Part shown: piece after piece, positions 45,884 to 56,543 of the stretch
Position numbering within the stretch: the stretch's first letter is position 1
Layout of the letters: each line of letters starts with the position of its first letter
Assembly: GCF_000308495.1 (NCBI RefSeq)
Contig: NZ_BAFU01000034.1
Coordinates: 30,787-94,786, forward strand
DNA: 64,000 bases
Reading direction: 5' to 3'
Source: Nocardia brevicatena NBRC 12119
Lineage (GTDB): Bacteria; Actinomycetota; Actinomycetes; Mycobacteriales; Mycobacteriaceae
Notes under the pieces: model-generated
Told to the model about the DNA's origin: nothing
Seen by the model: only the letters and a program-made list of their open reading frames with translations
Database searches by the model: none
Made by a program: the position numbers and the translations under genes

Positions 45884-46990
45884 GTGCGATCACAAGGCGA
45901 CATCGGCGACCAGACCACTCCCGTGACCGGTGACGGCGCCGGCGGCAGTCAGGGCCCCGCGGCGCGCACCGTCCGTTCCAGTATCGAACTCGCCCCCGAG
46001 TCGGTATTCCCCTTCCTCGGTTCGGCCGATGAGAACCTGCGGGAACTCGAGCAGCTGATCGACGCCGACATCCATGTTCGCGGCAATACGGTCACCCTCA
46101 CCGGCCGCGCCTCCGACGTGGCGCTGGCGGAGCGGGTGGTGGAGCAGCTCGTGGCGCTCACCGGCCGCAACCGGGTGGTGACCCCCGAGGCCGTGCGACA
46201 CACCGTGTCCATGCTCACCGAGGGCAGTGCCGAATCTCCGGCCGAGGTGCTCAGCCTGGACATCCTGTCCCGGCGCGGTAAAACCATTCGCCCCAAAACG
46301 CTCAATCAGAAGCGCTATGTCGATGCCATCGACGTCCACACCATCGTGTTCGGCGTCGGCCCCGCGGGCACCGGCAAGACCTATCTGGCCATGGCCAAGG
46401 CCGTACAGGCGCTGCAGACCAAACAGGTCGACCGAATCATCCTCACACGTCCCGCGGTAGAGGCCGGTGAGCGGCTCGGTTTCCTTCCCGGCACCCTGAA
46501 CGAGAAGATCGACCCGTATCTGCGCCCGCTCTACGACGCCCTGCACGACATGATGGACCCGGAGTCCATTCCGAAGCTGATGGCGGCCGGTGTGATCGAG
46601 GTCGCGCCCCTGGCGTATATGCGCGGGCGCACCCTGAACTCGTCGTTCATCATCCTCGACGAGGCGCAGAACACCACCGGCGAGCAGATGAAGATGTTCC
46701 TGACCCGCCTCGGGTTCGGCTCGAAGATCGTGGTGACCGGCGATATCACCCAGGTCGATCTGCCCAGCGGGGCGCGGTCGGGACTGCGGGCGGCCACCGA
46801 GATCCTGTCCGCCATCGACGATATCCATTTCGCCGAGCTCACCAGCAGCGATGTCGTGCGGCACCGGCTGGTCTCGGAGATCGTGGACGCCTACGACCGG
46901 TTCGAGGCCACGGCCCGGCCGCAGGTGGGGCCGCATATGGCGGGTAACCGTGCCCAGCGGCGCGCGGCCGGTCGGGCGGGGCGGCGCTGA
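45884..46990 (+). CDS. phoH: PhoH-family ATPase (PhoH1-like)
   Basis: 368 residues. A KH-like N-terminus (DENLRELEQLIDADIHVRGN) precedes the PhoH core with Walker A FGVGPAGTGKTYLAMAKAV, TRPAVEAGERLGFLPG, Walker B SSFIILDEAQNTT and VVTGDITQVDLP. PhoH proteins are ATPases linked to RNA metabolism and commonly sit before ybeY, as here. GTG at 45884 gives a length close to mycobacterial PhoH1; a GTG at 45728 would add a compositionally odd 52 residues. A TAAACT -10-like element lies at 45783-45788. Confidence 0.9.
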   Translation: MRSQGDIGDQTTPVTGDGAGGSQGPAARTVRSSIELAPESVFPFLGSADENLRELEQLIDADIHVRGNTVTLTGRASDVALAERVVEQLVALTGRNRVVTPEAVRHTVSMLTEGSAESPAEVLSLDILSRRGKTIRPKTLNQKRYVDAIDVHTIVFGVGPAGTGKTYLAMAKAVQALQTKQVDRIILTRPAVEAGERLGFLPGTLNEKIDPYLRPLYDALHDMMDPESIPKLMAAGVIEVAPLAYMRGRTLNSSFIILDEAQNTTGEQMKMFLTRLGFGSKIVVTGDITQVDLPSGARSGLRAATEILSAIDDIHFAELTSSDVVRHRLVSEIVDAYDRFEATARPQVGPHMAGNRAQRRAAGRAGRR

Positions 46991-47093
46991 CGCGCCCGGT
47001 GCCGGTACGGTCCCCAGCGGGTCGTGCGGGGCGGTCGTCGGCGCGGCACGTTCCGACGCGGGTCGGATACCGTCACTCGGATAGGCTTGACCG

Positions 47094-47642
47094 GTGAGTA
47101 TCGAGATCGCCAACGAGTCGGGTATGGACGTACCCGAGGAAGACCTGGTGGGTGTCGCGCGGTTCGTGATCGGCCGGATGGAGGTGCATCCGGCCGCGGA
47201 ACTGTCCATGGTGCTCGTCGATCTCGACACCATGGCCGATCTACACATGCGCTGGATGGACCTGCCGGGACCGACCGATGTGATGTCGTTCCCGATGGAC
47301 GAACTCGAACCCGGCGGTCGCCCGGACAGCCCGGAGCCCGGCCCCTCCATGCTCGGCGATATCGTGCTGTGCCCGGAATTCGCCCTCGACCAGGCCCGCA
47401 AGGCCGGGCATTCGCTCGATCACGAGCTCGCGCTGCTCACCGTGCACGGAATGCTCCACCTGCTGGGCTACGACCATGCCGAGCCGGAGGAGGAGAAGGA
47501 GATGTTCGGGCTACAGGCCCGGCTGCTCGAGGAGTGGTACGAGAGCCTGCGCGAGGCGCGGCGCCGGGCCGAACTGGCCGCTCGGGATGCCCGGCTGCTG
47601 GGAAAGGCGGGTTTCACGGCACCGGGTGACGCGCAGGCGTGA
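47094..47642 (+). CDS. ybeY: Endoribonuclease YbeY
   Basis: 182 residues from a GTG at 47094. The single zinc site is in [11 protein letters not shown], with [19 protein letters not shown] and [11 protein letters not shown] as the other family marks. It takes part in 16S rRNA 3' maturation and ribosome quality control. The stop overlaps the start of the next gene by four bases (GTGA). Confidence 0.95.
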   Translation: MSIEIANESGMDVPEEDLVGVARFVIGRMEVHPAAELSMVLVDLDTMADLHMRWMDLPGPTDVMSFPMDELEPGGRPDSPEPGPSMLGDIVLCPEFALDQARKAGHSLDHELALLTVHGMLHLLGYDHAEPEEEKEMFGLQARLLEEWYESLREARRRAELAARDARLLGKAGFTAPGDAQA

Positions 47643-48979
47643 GCGAACCGGTTCTACTGCTGCTCGCGGTTCTGCTCGTCCCGGTGGGCGGTGTGTTCGC
47701 GGCACTCGATTCCGCGCTGAACACCATTTCCGCCGCGCGGCTCGACGATATGGCGCGACTCGAGCGACTCGGCGCGGTACGGCTGAGTCGCATAATCGAC
47801 GACCGGCCACGCTATGTGAACCTCATGGTGTTGTTGCGCATCCTGTGCGAAATCAGCGCCACCGTGTTGTTGGCCGCCGCGCTGTTGTCCATCTGGGGCA
47901 ACGCGGCGGCGCTGCTGGTCACCGCGGGGATCATGGTGCTGGTGAACTATGTGGTCATCGGGGTGGGGCCGCGCACCCTGGGCCGCCAGCACGCCTATTC
48001 GATCGCGCTGGCCGCGAGTCTGCCGCTGCAGTTCATCGGTGCGGTGCTGGGCCCGTTGAGCCGGCTGCTGATCCTCATCGGTAACGCCATCACCCCCGGT
48101 AAGGGGTTCCGGAACGGCCCCTTCGCCTCCGAGATCGAACTGCGCGAAGTGGTCGATATGGCGCGCGAGCGCGGGGTGGTGGCCGACGAGGAACGCCGGA
48201 TGATCCAGTCGGTGTTCGAACTCGGCGACACCATCGCCCGCGCGGTGATGGTGCCGCGCACCGAGATGGTGTGGATCGAGGCGGACAAATCGGTGGCGCA
48301 GGCCATGTCGCTGGCGGTGCGCAGCGGCCATTCCCGCATACCGGTCATCGGCGAGAACGTCGACGACATTCTCGGCGTGGTGTATTTGAAGGACCTGGTT
48401 CCCTACGCCGATCGTGGTCGGAGTGTGCGAGTCCGCGAGGTGATGCGCGCGGCGGTGTTCCTGCCCGATTCCAAACCGCTGGACGATCTGCTCGACGAGA
48501 TGCAGCGGCGGCGCAACCATATGGCGCTGTTGGTGGACGAGTACGGCGGTATCGCGGGCCTGGTTACCATCGAGGACGTGCTGGAGGAGATCGTCGGCGA
48601 GATCGCCGATGAATACGATACCGACGAGACTCCGCCGATCGAGGAACTCGGCGACGGTCGTTACCGGGTGTCGGCGCGGTTGCCGATCGACGATCTGGGG
48701 GAGCTGTACGGGTTGGAGATCGACGCCGAGGACGTCGACACCGTCGGCGGGCTGTTGGCGCACGAACTGGGCCGGGTGCCGCTGCCCGGGTCGGAGGTCA
48801 CGGCGCACGGTCTGATGTTGCGCGGTGAGGGCAGCGCGGACGCGCGCGGACGGGTGCGGGTACATACCGTGACGGTGCGCCGCGTATCCGAGGAGGGCAC
48901 AGCGAGCGCGGAATCGAACGGCGAGAGGCCGGGCCGGGATCGTCCGTCCGGTCGGAACGAAGAGGGAGACGATGCCTGA
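47639..48979 (+). CDS. CorC/HlyC-type CBS-domain membrane protein
   Basis: 446 residues. It has an N-terminal DUF21/CNNM membrane domain with four hydrophobic segments (first [20 protein letters not shown]), then a linker [18 protein letters not shown], a CBS pair ([39 protein letters not shown]) and a C-terminal CorC-HlyC domain. Members are implicated in divalent-cation (Mg2+/Co2+) handling. The protein ends in a charged tail. Rv2366c occupies the same place in M. tuberculosis. It is coupled to ybeY (GTGA) and overlaps the next gene by 8 bp. Confidence 0.9.
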   Translation: MSEPVLLLLAVLLVPVGGVFAALDSALNTISAARLDDMARLERLGAVRLSRIIDDRPRYVNLMVLLRILCEISATVLLAAALLSIWGNAAALLVTAGIMVLVNYVVIGVGPRTLGRQHAYSIALAASLPLQFIGAVLGPLSRLLILIGNAITPGKGFRNGPFASEIELREVVDMARERGVVADEERRMIQSVFELGDTIARAVMVPRTEMVWIEADKSVAQAMSLAVRSGHSRIPVIGENVDDILGVVYLKDLVPYADRGRSVRVREVMRAAVFLPDSKPLDDLLDEMQRRRNHMALLVDEYGGIAGLVTIEDVLEEIVGEIADEYDTDETPPIEELGDGRYRVSARLPIDDLGELYGLEIDAEDVDTVGGLLAHELGRVPLPGSEVTAHGLMLRGEGSADARGRVRVHTVTVRRVSEEGTASAESNGERPGRDRPSGRNEEGDDA

Positions 48980-49316
48980 ACTGGATGCCGAGGACAACAA
49001 GCTGCTGGTGTTGGCCCGCGGGGCGATGGGCCGCACCGGTGGGGGCAGCGGCGCGGCGATCCGCGACACCGACGGCCGCACCTATGCCGCCGGGACCGTC
49101 GAGCTGCAGGGGTTGCGGCTGACGGCGTTGCAGGCCGCGGTCGCCGCCGCCATCTCCAGCGGCGCGGAGGGTTTCGAGGCCGCGGTCGTGGTCGGCGGCC
49201 AGTTCTCCGACGCCGGGGTTCCCGCGGTGCGCGAGGTGTCGCGGCAGGCCCGCATCATCTTCACCGACCGATCCGGTGCGGTGTTCGAGATAGCCGAGGG
49301 AGTCCACGGTGGCTGA
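48972..49316 (+). CDS. Cytidine deaminase-like fold protein (Rv2365c-like)
   Basis: 114 residues, overlapping both neighbours by 8 bp. The strand-helix pattern ([35 protein letters not shown]) follows the cytidine-deaminase fold, but the catalytic HAE/CAE and PCxxC zinc motifs are missing, so it is unlikely to be an active deaminase. It is conserved in position between corC and era in mycobacteria (Rv2365c). A regulatory or structural role is inferred only from conservation of place. Confidence 0.75.
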   Translation: MPELDAEDNKLLVLARGAMGRTGGGSGAAIRDTDGRTYAAGTVELQGLRLTALQAAVAAAISSGAEGFEAAVVVGGQFSDAGVPAVREVSRQARIIFTDRSGAVFEIAEGVHGG

Positions 49317-50226
49317 ACGATCCGCCGAGGGGGAATTCCGTTCCGGCTTCGTCTGTTTCGTCGGCCGCCCGAACACCGGCAAGTCGACGCTGACCAATGC
49401 GCTGGTCGGCGCGAAGATCGCGATCACCTCGTCGCGTCCGCAGACCACCCGGCACACCATTCGCGGGATCGTGCACCGCGAACACGCCCAGCTGATCCTG
49501 GTCGACACTCCCGGCCTGCACCGGCCGCGCACCCTGCTCGGGCAGCGTCTCAACGATCTGGTGCGCGACACCTACTCCGAGGTCGATGTGATCGCCCTGT
49601 GTATACCGGCCGACGAGAAGATCGGTCCCGGTGACCGGTGGATCGTGCAGCAGGTGCGGCAGATGGCGCCGAAGACCACCCTGCTCGGGGTGGTCACCAA
49701 GACCGACAAGGTGGGCCGCGACCGGATCGCCGAGCAACTGTTGGCGGTATCGCAGCTGTTGGGTCCGGAGGCCGAGATAGTCCCCGTCTCGGCGGTGAAG
49801 GGGGAACAGGTCGAGGTTCTCGTGGATGTCATCGCGGCGCAGATGCCGGAGGGCCCGGCGTTCTACCCCGACGGTGAACTCACCGACGAGCCGGAGGAAA
49901 CCCTGATGGCCGAGCTCATCCGGGAGGCCGCGCTCGAGGGTGTCCGCGACGAGCTGCCGCATTCGCTGGCCGTGGTGATCGAGGAGGTGCTGCCCCGTGA
50001 GGGCCGCGAGGACATGCTCGACGTACACGCCCTGCTGTATGTGGAACGCCCCAGCCAGAAGGCGATCGTCATCGGCAAGGGCGGGTCCCGTCTCAAGGAG
50101 GTGGGCACCAACGCCCGCAAGCAGATCGAACATATCCTCGGCACCCGTATCTACCTGAATCTGCATGTGAAGGTCGCCAAGGACTGGCAGCGCGATCCGA
50201 AACAGTTGGGCAAACTGGGGTTCTGA
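49309..50226 (+). CDS. era: GTPase Era
   Basis: 305 residues from a GTG at 49309 with GAGGGAG upstream. G domain: VGRPNTGKSTLTNALVG, switch region SSRPQTTRHTIRG, DTPGLHRPR, and TKTD in place of NKxD. The C-terminal KH domain includes IVIGKGGSRLKEVGTNARKQ. Era binds the 3' end of 16S rRNA during 30S maturation. It is the last gene of the ybeY-corC-cda-era string; in M. tuberculosis amiA2 follows directly, but here about 9 kb of other DNA intervenes. Confidence 0.96.
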   Translation: MAERSAEGEFRSGFVCFVGRPNTGKSTLTNALVGAKIAITSSRPQTTRHTIRGIVHREHAQLILVDTPGLHRPRTLLGQRLNDLVRDTYSEVDVIALCIPADEKIGPGDRWIVQQVRQMAPKTTLLGVVTKTDKVGRDRIAEQLLAVSQLLGPEAEIVPVSAVKGEQVEVLVDVIAAQMPEGPAFYPDGELTDEPEETLMAELIREAALEGVRDELPHSLAVVIEEVLPREGREDMLDVHALLYVERPSQKAIVIGKGGSRLKEVGTNARKQIEHILGTRIYLNLHVKVAKDWQRDPKQLGKLGF

Positions 50227-50416
50227 GGAGTGGGCGCCGCTGCTCATCCGAGCAGGACCGCGATGTACGAGCCGTGTTCCCGGACGGACCGGTAAAGCGG
50301 GTCGGACGCGACTCTTGCGGCCGTGCTGCGGTGGAATGTCCGTTCGCCCTCGGGGTCGCCGTTGACGATCGCCGCCGTTCCACCGCTGTGCTTCCCCAGG
50401 GACTTCGGCGATTCGC

Positions 50417-52917
50417 TCATCCGGGATGCATTGCTCGATGTGATGGCGTGAGGGGATCCCGAGCTTCCTGAGCACCGAAGCCAATTGCGCCTCTACGGTA
50501 CGCGTGGATGTACCTCGGCGCGCGGCGATCATCGCATTGGTGATACTGGCCGACGCGAGAATCGCCACGCTCTGCTCGGCCGGAGACAGCTCGTCCCAGG
50601 GTGCTTTTCTCGTAGGGGAGGGGCCGGCGGACCGTTTCACTTCTCGGAGTTCGAACAGGTTTTCCCTCAGTTCCTCGAACGCGGTGATCCGAGGGGGGAT
50701 ACGGGTGCCACGTTCGTACTCCTTGTCGAACGCGTCGGCTCCCAGGGACCTCTTCAACGCGGTGAGGGTGCGTTCGTTCCGTTCGGCGAAGTGCGGTAGC
50801 AGCTGGAAATCCAGCCCGAGTTTGTTGTGCAGCGCTCGATGAACCCCGAACAGGTAGCGCGTGATCGACCAGACGATTGCGACCGGCGGTGTCGGCCGTG
50901 TCGACCACGGTCTGCCCCAATGCCCATGCCCGCAGTAGCAGTACCCACCCCAGCTGGTCGGATGCGGAGAGGTTTCGGCCCTGCGTACGGTGGATGAATT
51001 CCAGGGCTGTCGAGGGGTCGCCCCGTTCGATGGACACTATGGCCTTTATCAGATACGCCCAGGTCGTGGTCCAGGGCGATTCTGTGCTCTCGGCTCGCTG
51101 GAACATTTCGTCGACGACCTCGTCCACCTGCCGGTCCGAGGCCGACATCCGGGCCGCCGCGCCGGCGGCGGCCGATCCGTAGACGGCGGCGAACCCGACC
51201 CCGCTGCTGTCCAACGCTTTCCGCTGCGCGCCGGCCAACAAGGGCACGGCATGGGCATCGTTGTGGAGGGTCCACAAAATCATCCCCCAGACGAATTCGA
51301 CCGCGGCGGGGAGGCCGGGGGCGGGTTCGGGGGCGGTTCGACGGTCCGGACGGACACCGCAGGCGGTGAGACATTCGTCGAGCAGCCGCTCCGCCTCGGC
51401 ACCCATACCTTGGCGAAGTGCGCTGTACGCTACGAGCGCCTTGGCCGTCGTTCGCGTATGGGGGTAGTCCTCCGGCGTCGAGTCGGTGGCCTTCAGCGCG
51501 CGTTCGGTCCACATTCGTATCTCCCGGATGGAGGCCGTATGGGTGATCGGCGGGAAGGCGTGGATGGCGATACAGATCCGCAGGCCGAGCGCCGCTTCGA
51601 CGGGCGTGGCCGAACTCGTGTGCACGGCGACCATGAGATTCGGCCATGCCGTGCGCAGCCAGTCGAAAACGTGCTGTTCCTGTGGGCCGACCCAATCCAC
51701 CGCGGCCCGGTGGAGCGCGTCGTGGTAGTAGCGCAGATGCCGCCGTGACAGTCGGGCCTGTTCCGACGTCGTGCCGATACCACGCGCCTCGAGCCGCTGT
51801 CGGGCGAATACGTGCAGACGCTCCATCAATGAGTAACGGACCGAGTTCTCTCGGATTTGTAGGGAGACCAGAGAGCGATCGACCAGGTGGTCCAGCAGAC
51901 TCGGGATCTCTTCGCGTGATAGCCGCACGGCGGTGGGATCGGGTGGGAATCCCTCGGGGGCCGGGGCAATCGTATCGTCGGAACAGACCTCGACGATCGC
52001 CTCCGGCTCTGCGCCTATCGTGAACCCGTTGTAGTCGGGATCGATGCCGTATCCCGCGGCGAATACCGATAACCGCTCGAACAGGAGTCGCTCCTTGTCG
52101 CTGCAGAGTTCGTAGGACCAGGCGATGGCGTCACCGATGCTGTGATGTCGAATGTCGCCGGTGGTGCTCGGTCCACTGCTCCAGCCCATATGCTGGTCAC
52201 CGCTGTTGGCGCGATCCAGATCCTGCAGAATCCCGGCCAGCGGTCGTTGCCGCAGCCGAGCGGCGGCCAAACGTATGAAAAGCGGTGTGTTCTGCATATG
52301 ACGGCAGATGGCGTCGACCGCCGCCAACTGGTCCGCCCCCTCGATCGGATGACCGAGAGCCTGCGCGCGGTGCAGGAACAGTGCCGATGCGTCCTGTGCC
52401 GGCAGCTGGGGGACCTCGACGAGATATTCGTCGCTCCAACCGATCATGGTGCGGCTGGTCGCCAGGATCGTCAACCGTGGCACCGTGTACAGGATATCGG
52501 CGATCACCGGGCCCACGCTGTCGAGGATATGTTCGCAGTTGTCCAGCACCAGTACTTCTGCGCCGGCGACCCGGCATCATCCTGGGGGGACAGCGAATCG
52601 ACGATCGCGTCCCACGCCGACCGCCTCGACGTGTCCAGGTCGAGCACCGACCGGGCTATCTCCGCGGTTACCGCGGTCCGATCGGCGGCCTTGGGCAGGT
52701 GGGCGAGCCTGACCCAGTACACCGAAGCCGGTTTCACCTTGCGGTAGCGACGCATCGCCTCGGCGGCGAGTTGTGTCTTTCCGATGCCCCCCGCCCTGGT
52801 CAGTGTGATCAGTTGGGCGAAGGATTGCAGTGAGTAGAGGATCCGATCCAGCTACACGGCTCGACCGACGAAGCCGCCGGTCGTCACGGGCTGACCAGAA
52901 CGTTTTCTCGCCGTCAT
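50417..52917 (-). pseudogene. ATPase-LuxR (STAND-type) transcriptional regulator, disrupted
   Basis: Reading from ATG 52917: TTGGFVGRAV then an in-frame TAG where family members continue (LDRILYSLQSFAQLITLT). A P-loop AGGIGKTQLAAEAMRRY and VYWVRLAHLPKAADRTAV follow. Near 52,555 the frame shifts into LDNCEHILDSVGPVIADIL (Walker B region) and the long helical/TPR part. Near 50,880 it shifts again into SITRYLFGVHRALHNKLG and a C-terminal LuxR helix-turn-helix (LSPAEQSVAILASASITNAM, STRTVEAQLASVLRKLGI). All domains remain recognisable, so decay is recent, unless these are sequencing errors. An IS remnant lies about 100 bp upstream of its start. Confidence 0.8.
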
Positions 52918-53020
52918 GCTGGGAGAATACCTATCGCACAATGGCATATCCATGTGGAATGAGCGGAACCGCCGTGGACGGCCTTGCCACATCGAATGCT
53001 CCCCGACACGGGCGCGAATA

Positions 53021-53669
53021 AGAGGCTGTCTCATGTGGTGAGTTTCTCGAGCAGATGATCGCGGCGGCGAGGCCGAGAAAGGCCGAGAAGAGGTGTCCGT
53101 AGCGTTCGTAGCGGATGGCCGGTCGTCGGTATCCAGCGAGCCGGTCGAGGCTGCGTTCGATCTCCCATCGATGGCGGCCCAAACGGGTGGGATCGTTGAT
53201 CCCGCGGCGAGCGATGCGCGCAATGATGCGCCGGCCACGCGGCCGGTGTCGGTGAGCGGCCGACTCGTAGCCCTTGTGGGCGCGCAACCGCTCGGGCCGA
53301 CGGCGGCGCGGACCGTGCCGGGACCGGATCGCCGGAAACGCATCCACCAACGGCCACGGCATGACGCTGTCGTGGACGTTCGCGCCGGTAACCAGCGGGA
53401 TACCATTCGCATCCGACAGGACACTCACCCCGAACGCCGGCGGCAACTGCCGCCACGCACACCCGCTGGTCGGCACGAACACGACCGCAACCAACACCGC
53501 ACGATCATCGACCGGCGCGGTTCCACCGCCCTGCCGGCGCGGAGCGAACCTCGGAATCGGTGGTTCGGCGATGTCCCACAATGCATCCGGAGCCGGATGT
53601 CGAGCCAGAGCATCCATCACCGGTCACGTTATACGGCACAACTACTTCCGTCCACATGAGACGTCCTCT
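53021..53669 (-). mobile_element. Internally deleted IS5-type insertion sequence
   Basis: About 650 bp bounded by imperfect 18-bp terminal inverted repeats: AGAGGCTGTCTCATGTGG at 53021-53038 and, inverted, AGAGGACGTCTCATGTGG at 53652-53669 (two mismatches). A TA lies at or within one base of both ends, compatible with a TA target duplication but not an exact one. The transposase inside lacks its central part, so the element cannot move by itself. Confidence 0.75.
53031..53620 (-). pseudogene. IS5-family transposase, central deletion and 3' frameshift
   Basis: The N-terminal part (LWDIAEPPIPRFAPRRQGGG, VDDRAVLVAVVFVPTSGCAW, RQLPPAFGVS) joins directly to VLSDANGIPLVTGANVHDS, skipping roughly 60-80 residues that include the first catalytic Asp. 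The C-terminal catalytic part is kept (HKGYESAAHR, RRGINDPTRLGRHRWEIERS). At the end the usual KLTT terminus is in another frame (EKLTT then TGA at 53033-53031), indicating a small indel. Confidence 0.8.
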
Positions 53670-53870
53670 AGGTAGCGATACCTATTCGCCCACGATGTAT
53701 TCCCCCTCCTGACCGTTCAGACTGGTGCTGAGCCTGATCGGTGGCGACTCGACCAGGCAGCGAAGGGGTTTGTGAGTGCTGCGCGGCGGTATGACCGATG
53801 CCGCTGCGGGGCCCCGGCCCCCGGACGCTCGGCTTGGTGTACAGGCCGTTCGCCCCTGAAAGGAGTGCAG

Positions 53871-55106
53871 ATGGAAACACAACTCGAGCCCTTGGTCCTG
53901 GACCCCTCCGGCGCCGATATCCATGGTGAGGTGGTCCGAATGCGAGCCCGTGGGCCGGTCACGCCGGTGGAACTGCCGGGCGGCGTGCGTGCCTGGGCGA
54001 TAAACAGTGCCGCCGCGCTGAGGAAGGTCTTGGCGAGCCCCTTGGTGTCTCGGAATCCGCGACTGCACTGGCCCGCGTTCATCAATGGAGAGATCACACC
54101 GGAATGGTCCCTGTTCCCTTCGGTTTCGCTCACCGGCATGCTCACCGCTTACGGGAAGGACCATCGACGGCTCCGCAAACTGGTGGCCCCTGCCTTCACT
54201 CAGCAGCGCACCGCCGCGCTGCGGCCGTGGATCGAGGAGATCACCACGGCGATGCTCGACGAACTGGCCGCGGCACCGGACACCGAGCCGGTCGATATTC
54301 GCGAACGGTACGCCTACCCGGTACCGCTGGGTGTCATCACCGAGCTGATGGGGGTGCCGGAATCGTTTCGGCCGGCATTGCGCAACCTCGTGGCCCGGTC
54401 GTTCGACACCAGTCTGACCGCGGAGCAGTCCCGGACGAATTTCGCGGAGCTGTGCGAGCTGATCGCCGAACTCATTGCCTACCGTCGGGCTCATCCCGGC
54501 GAGGATATGACGAGTCTGCTCATCGCTCATCGCGACGAGGAGGAGACCTCGCTCACCGAGCAGGAGCTCATGGACACCTTGATCCTGGTGATCGGCGCGG
54601 GTCATGAGACCACGGTGAACCTGCTGGATCAGGCCATTTTCACCCTGCTGGCGAACCCGGGGCAGCGAGCCGACCTGATGGACGGGCGAGTGTCAGTGTC
54701 ATGGTCGGATCTGATGGAGGAGACGCTGCGTTTCCAGGCGCCGGTCGCGCACCTCCCCCTGCGGTTCGCGGTGCAGGATCTGGAGGTGGAAGGGGTGTGG
54801 ATCGGTAAGGGTGACGCGATACTGCCTTCCTTCGCCGCGGCGAACCTCGACCCAGAGGTATACGGTGATACGGCAGGCGAATTCGACGCATCTCGAAAAA
54901 ACAAGAGCCATATGGCTTTCGGACACGGGGCGCATCACTGCCTCGGCGCGTCCCTGGCACGCCTGGAAGCGGGGGTAGCGTTGCCGGCCATCTTCGAAAG
55001 GTTCCCCCGCATGCGATTGGCGGTCCCGGCCGAAGAACTGCGACATCTGCCCAGTTTCATGTCCAATGGCCACCATGAGCTGCCGGTATACCTGAACGGG
55101 TCGTAA
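53871..55106 (+). CDS. Cytochrome P450
   Basis: 411 residues, the normal size for soluble bacterial P450s. The oxygen-binding I-helix is GAGHETT (Gly242-Thr248), the K-helix ExxR is Glu284-Thr-Leu-Arg287, and the heme-binding loop is FGHGAHHCLGASLAR with Cys357 as the iron ligand. Sequence style is CYP105/107-like, a group that hydroxylates natural products and xenobiotics. ATG at 53871 has AAAGGAG about 6 bases upstream. No ferredoxin or reductase gene is adjacent, so redox partners must be elsewhere. It is flanked by the IS5 remnant and a Tn3 fragment, suggesting recent acquisition. Substrate unknown. Confidence 0.93.
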   Translation: METQLEPLVLDPSGADIHGEVVRMRARGPVTPVELPGGVRAWAINSAAALRKVLASPLVSRNPRLHWPAFINGEITPEWSLFPSVSLTGMLTAYGKDHRRLRKLVAPAFTQQRTAALRPWIEEITTAMLDELAAAPDTEPVDIRERYAYPVPLGVITELMGVPESFRPALRNLVARSFDTSLTAEQSRTNFAELCELIAELIAYRRAHPGEDMTSLLIAHRDEEETSLTEQELMDTLILVIGAGHETTVNLLDQAIFTLLANPGQRADLMDGRVSVSWSDLMEETLRFQAPVAHLPLRFAVQDLEVEGVWIGKGDAILPSFAAANLDPEVYGDTAGEFDASRKNKSHMAFGHGAHHCLGASLARLEAGVALPAIFERFPRMRLAVPAEELRHLPSFMSNGHHELPVYLNGS

Positions 55107-55290
55107 CTCTCGGTCGAGTCCTGCTCGGCGGTCCACGCGGACATTTCCGGAAAGCGGTTCTCGAGGGGTGAACGGGATCACACGGCATTGTGACCGGTTC
55201 CGGCGGATCTGCTCCGCGGCTCGATATCCCCGAGGGAGGCAGCCACGGTAAGTCGGATAGGGGCACCAACCCGGTCGGAGAAGTTCGCAG

Positions 55291-55377
55291 GTGACGTCGA
55301 TCGAGCGCACCGCTTATCCGCAGTTCGAGCGGTTGACCTCGGCGCGGGTGCTGCATGTGTTCTTCACTCCCATGGCT
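55291..55377 (+). pseudogene. Tn3-family transposase, N-terminal fragment
   Basis: From GTG 55291 the reading MTSIERTAYPQFERLTSARV followed by LHVFFTP is the beginning of a Tn3-type transposase (about 28 residues of a protein near 1000). Similarity ends abruptly near 55,375 and the frame then reads unrelated low-quality sequence. A leftover of a larger transposon. Confidence 0.55.
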
Positions 55378-56084
55378 AGGGGACCGATCGTCACTGGCAA
55401 CCTGTCGGATGGGCGGCCGGGCCGACCACGGATACCGCAACAAGGCTCCGATCGCGTGGATATGGTGGCCCGCTGCGCTGTTCGACGCGGAACGCGGCCT
55501 GTTCGCGCGGCGAGACGGCCGCCGCCGCGAGGTATGCCGTAGCGCAGGGGCGTTCCGTCGTTCATCGTTCAGAGCCGGGTCCCGAGATGGCTTGGTTTGT
55601 CATACGCCGCGGTCGTCACCGACGCCCCGTCCGGCGACTCGGGCTACCGCTCTCCGGCGTGCTCGTCTTCTGTACCCAGGATGTGCGGTCGGTGAGCGGC
55701 ACGGACGTCGGGAGGGTGGATGACATCGGTGGCGCGTATGCGATATGTCAGAACCGATGCAATGAAAATTTAGATTGTTAAAATATGGCAAGCTCCATTG
55801 CCCGTACCTGCGGCGGTCCCGGGAAGGCGCCCGGCCTGCCTTTCGGTGCCGGTCCTGTAAGTCGTTGTGAGAGAGGAGTGATGGTTCGGGTCGAGCTCAT
55901 GGTGCCGTTGTCGAGCCGTGGGTGGCGTCGGTGTTCGGACACCGGTGTCCGGTCGTGGAGCGTGTCACTGCCTCGATGCGTCTCTGGGCGTCCGGAAGTG
56001 AGCGTCGGTATGTCCGACCGGAATGTAACACTCGCCCGAGCCCTGTCGAACAGTCCCACAGGTATTTCTGGAAAGCGGTTCTCT
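55378..56084. other. Non-coding / degraded region upstream of the ybaB-like gene
   Basis: About 700 bases with no supportable gene. A possible coding scrap reads HGYRNKAPIAWIWWPAALFD (around 55,430) without start or family match. A distinctly AT-rich patch (around 55,756-55,795, including AAAATTTAGATTGTTAAAAT) may hold the promoter for the genes that follow. Confidence 0.4.
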
Positions 56085-56513
56085 ATGGAGGAATGGGATC
56101 GTGAGGCGTTGCGATCGACCAATGAGGTCTTGCGCGAGGAGATCGAACGGGTCCGGGCCGTGCTCGAGAAGCAGCAGGCGCGGATGGGCGAGATCCGGGA
56201 ACAGTTGGACCAGCTGCGGATGCAGGCCACCTCGTCGGACGGACTGGTGGAAGTGACCGTCGACGCCGACGGCATGGTGGTACGGACGCGGGTGTCGGCC
56301 AAGGCCATGCGAAGCACTCCGCAGAAGGTGGAGGCGGCGTTCACCGAGGCGGCGCGTGCGGCGGCGTCCGCGGCGCGGGAACACAGCGAGTCGTTGGTCG
56401 CTCCCCTCGTGGCGGAGACGGACGTGGGGCCGGATCTGTCGGATCTGGTGCCGGAGATGCCCGACGTGCGGGAAATACGGGCGAAGCTGTTGGGAGAGAG
56501 CGGGACCTGGTGA
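56085..56513 (+). CDS. YbaB/EbfC-family nucleoid-associated protein (EspL-like)
   Basis: 142 residues. A long N-terminal coiled helix (LREEIERVRAVLEKQQARMG) leads to the YbaB core (GLVEVTVDADGMVVRTRVSA) and a second helix rich in Ala. YbaB proteins are dimeric DNA-binding proteins; a branch including EspL is encoded in ESX secretion loci. The WXG100 gene 600 bp downstream supports that setting. ATG at 56085 follows GGAAAG; a large in-frame extension upstream has no family similarity. Confidence 0.8.
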   Translation: MEEWDREALRSTNEVLREEIERVRAVLEKQQARMGEIREQLDQLRMQATSSDGLVEVTVDADGMVVRTRVSAKAMRSTPQKVEAAFTEAARAAASAAREHSESLVAPLVAETDVGPDLSDLVPEMPDVREIRAKLLGESGTW

Positions 56514-56543
56514 CTGTGCGGATGGTACGGCCGGTCGGTTCGA

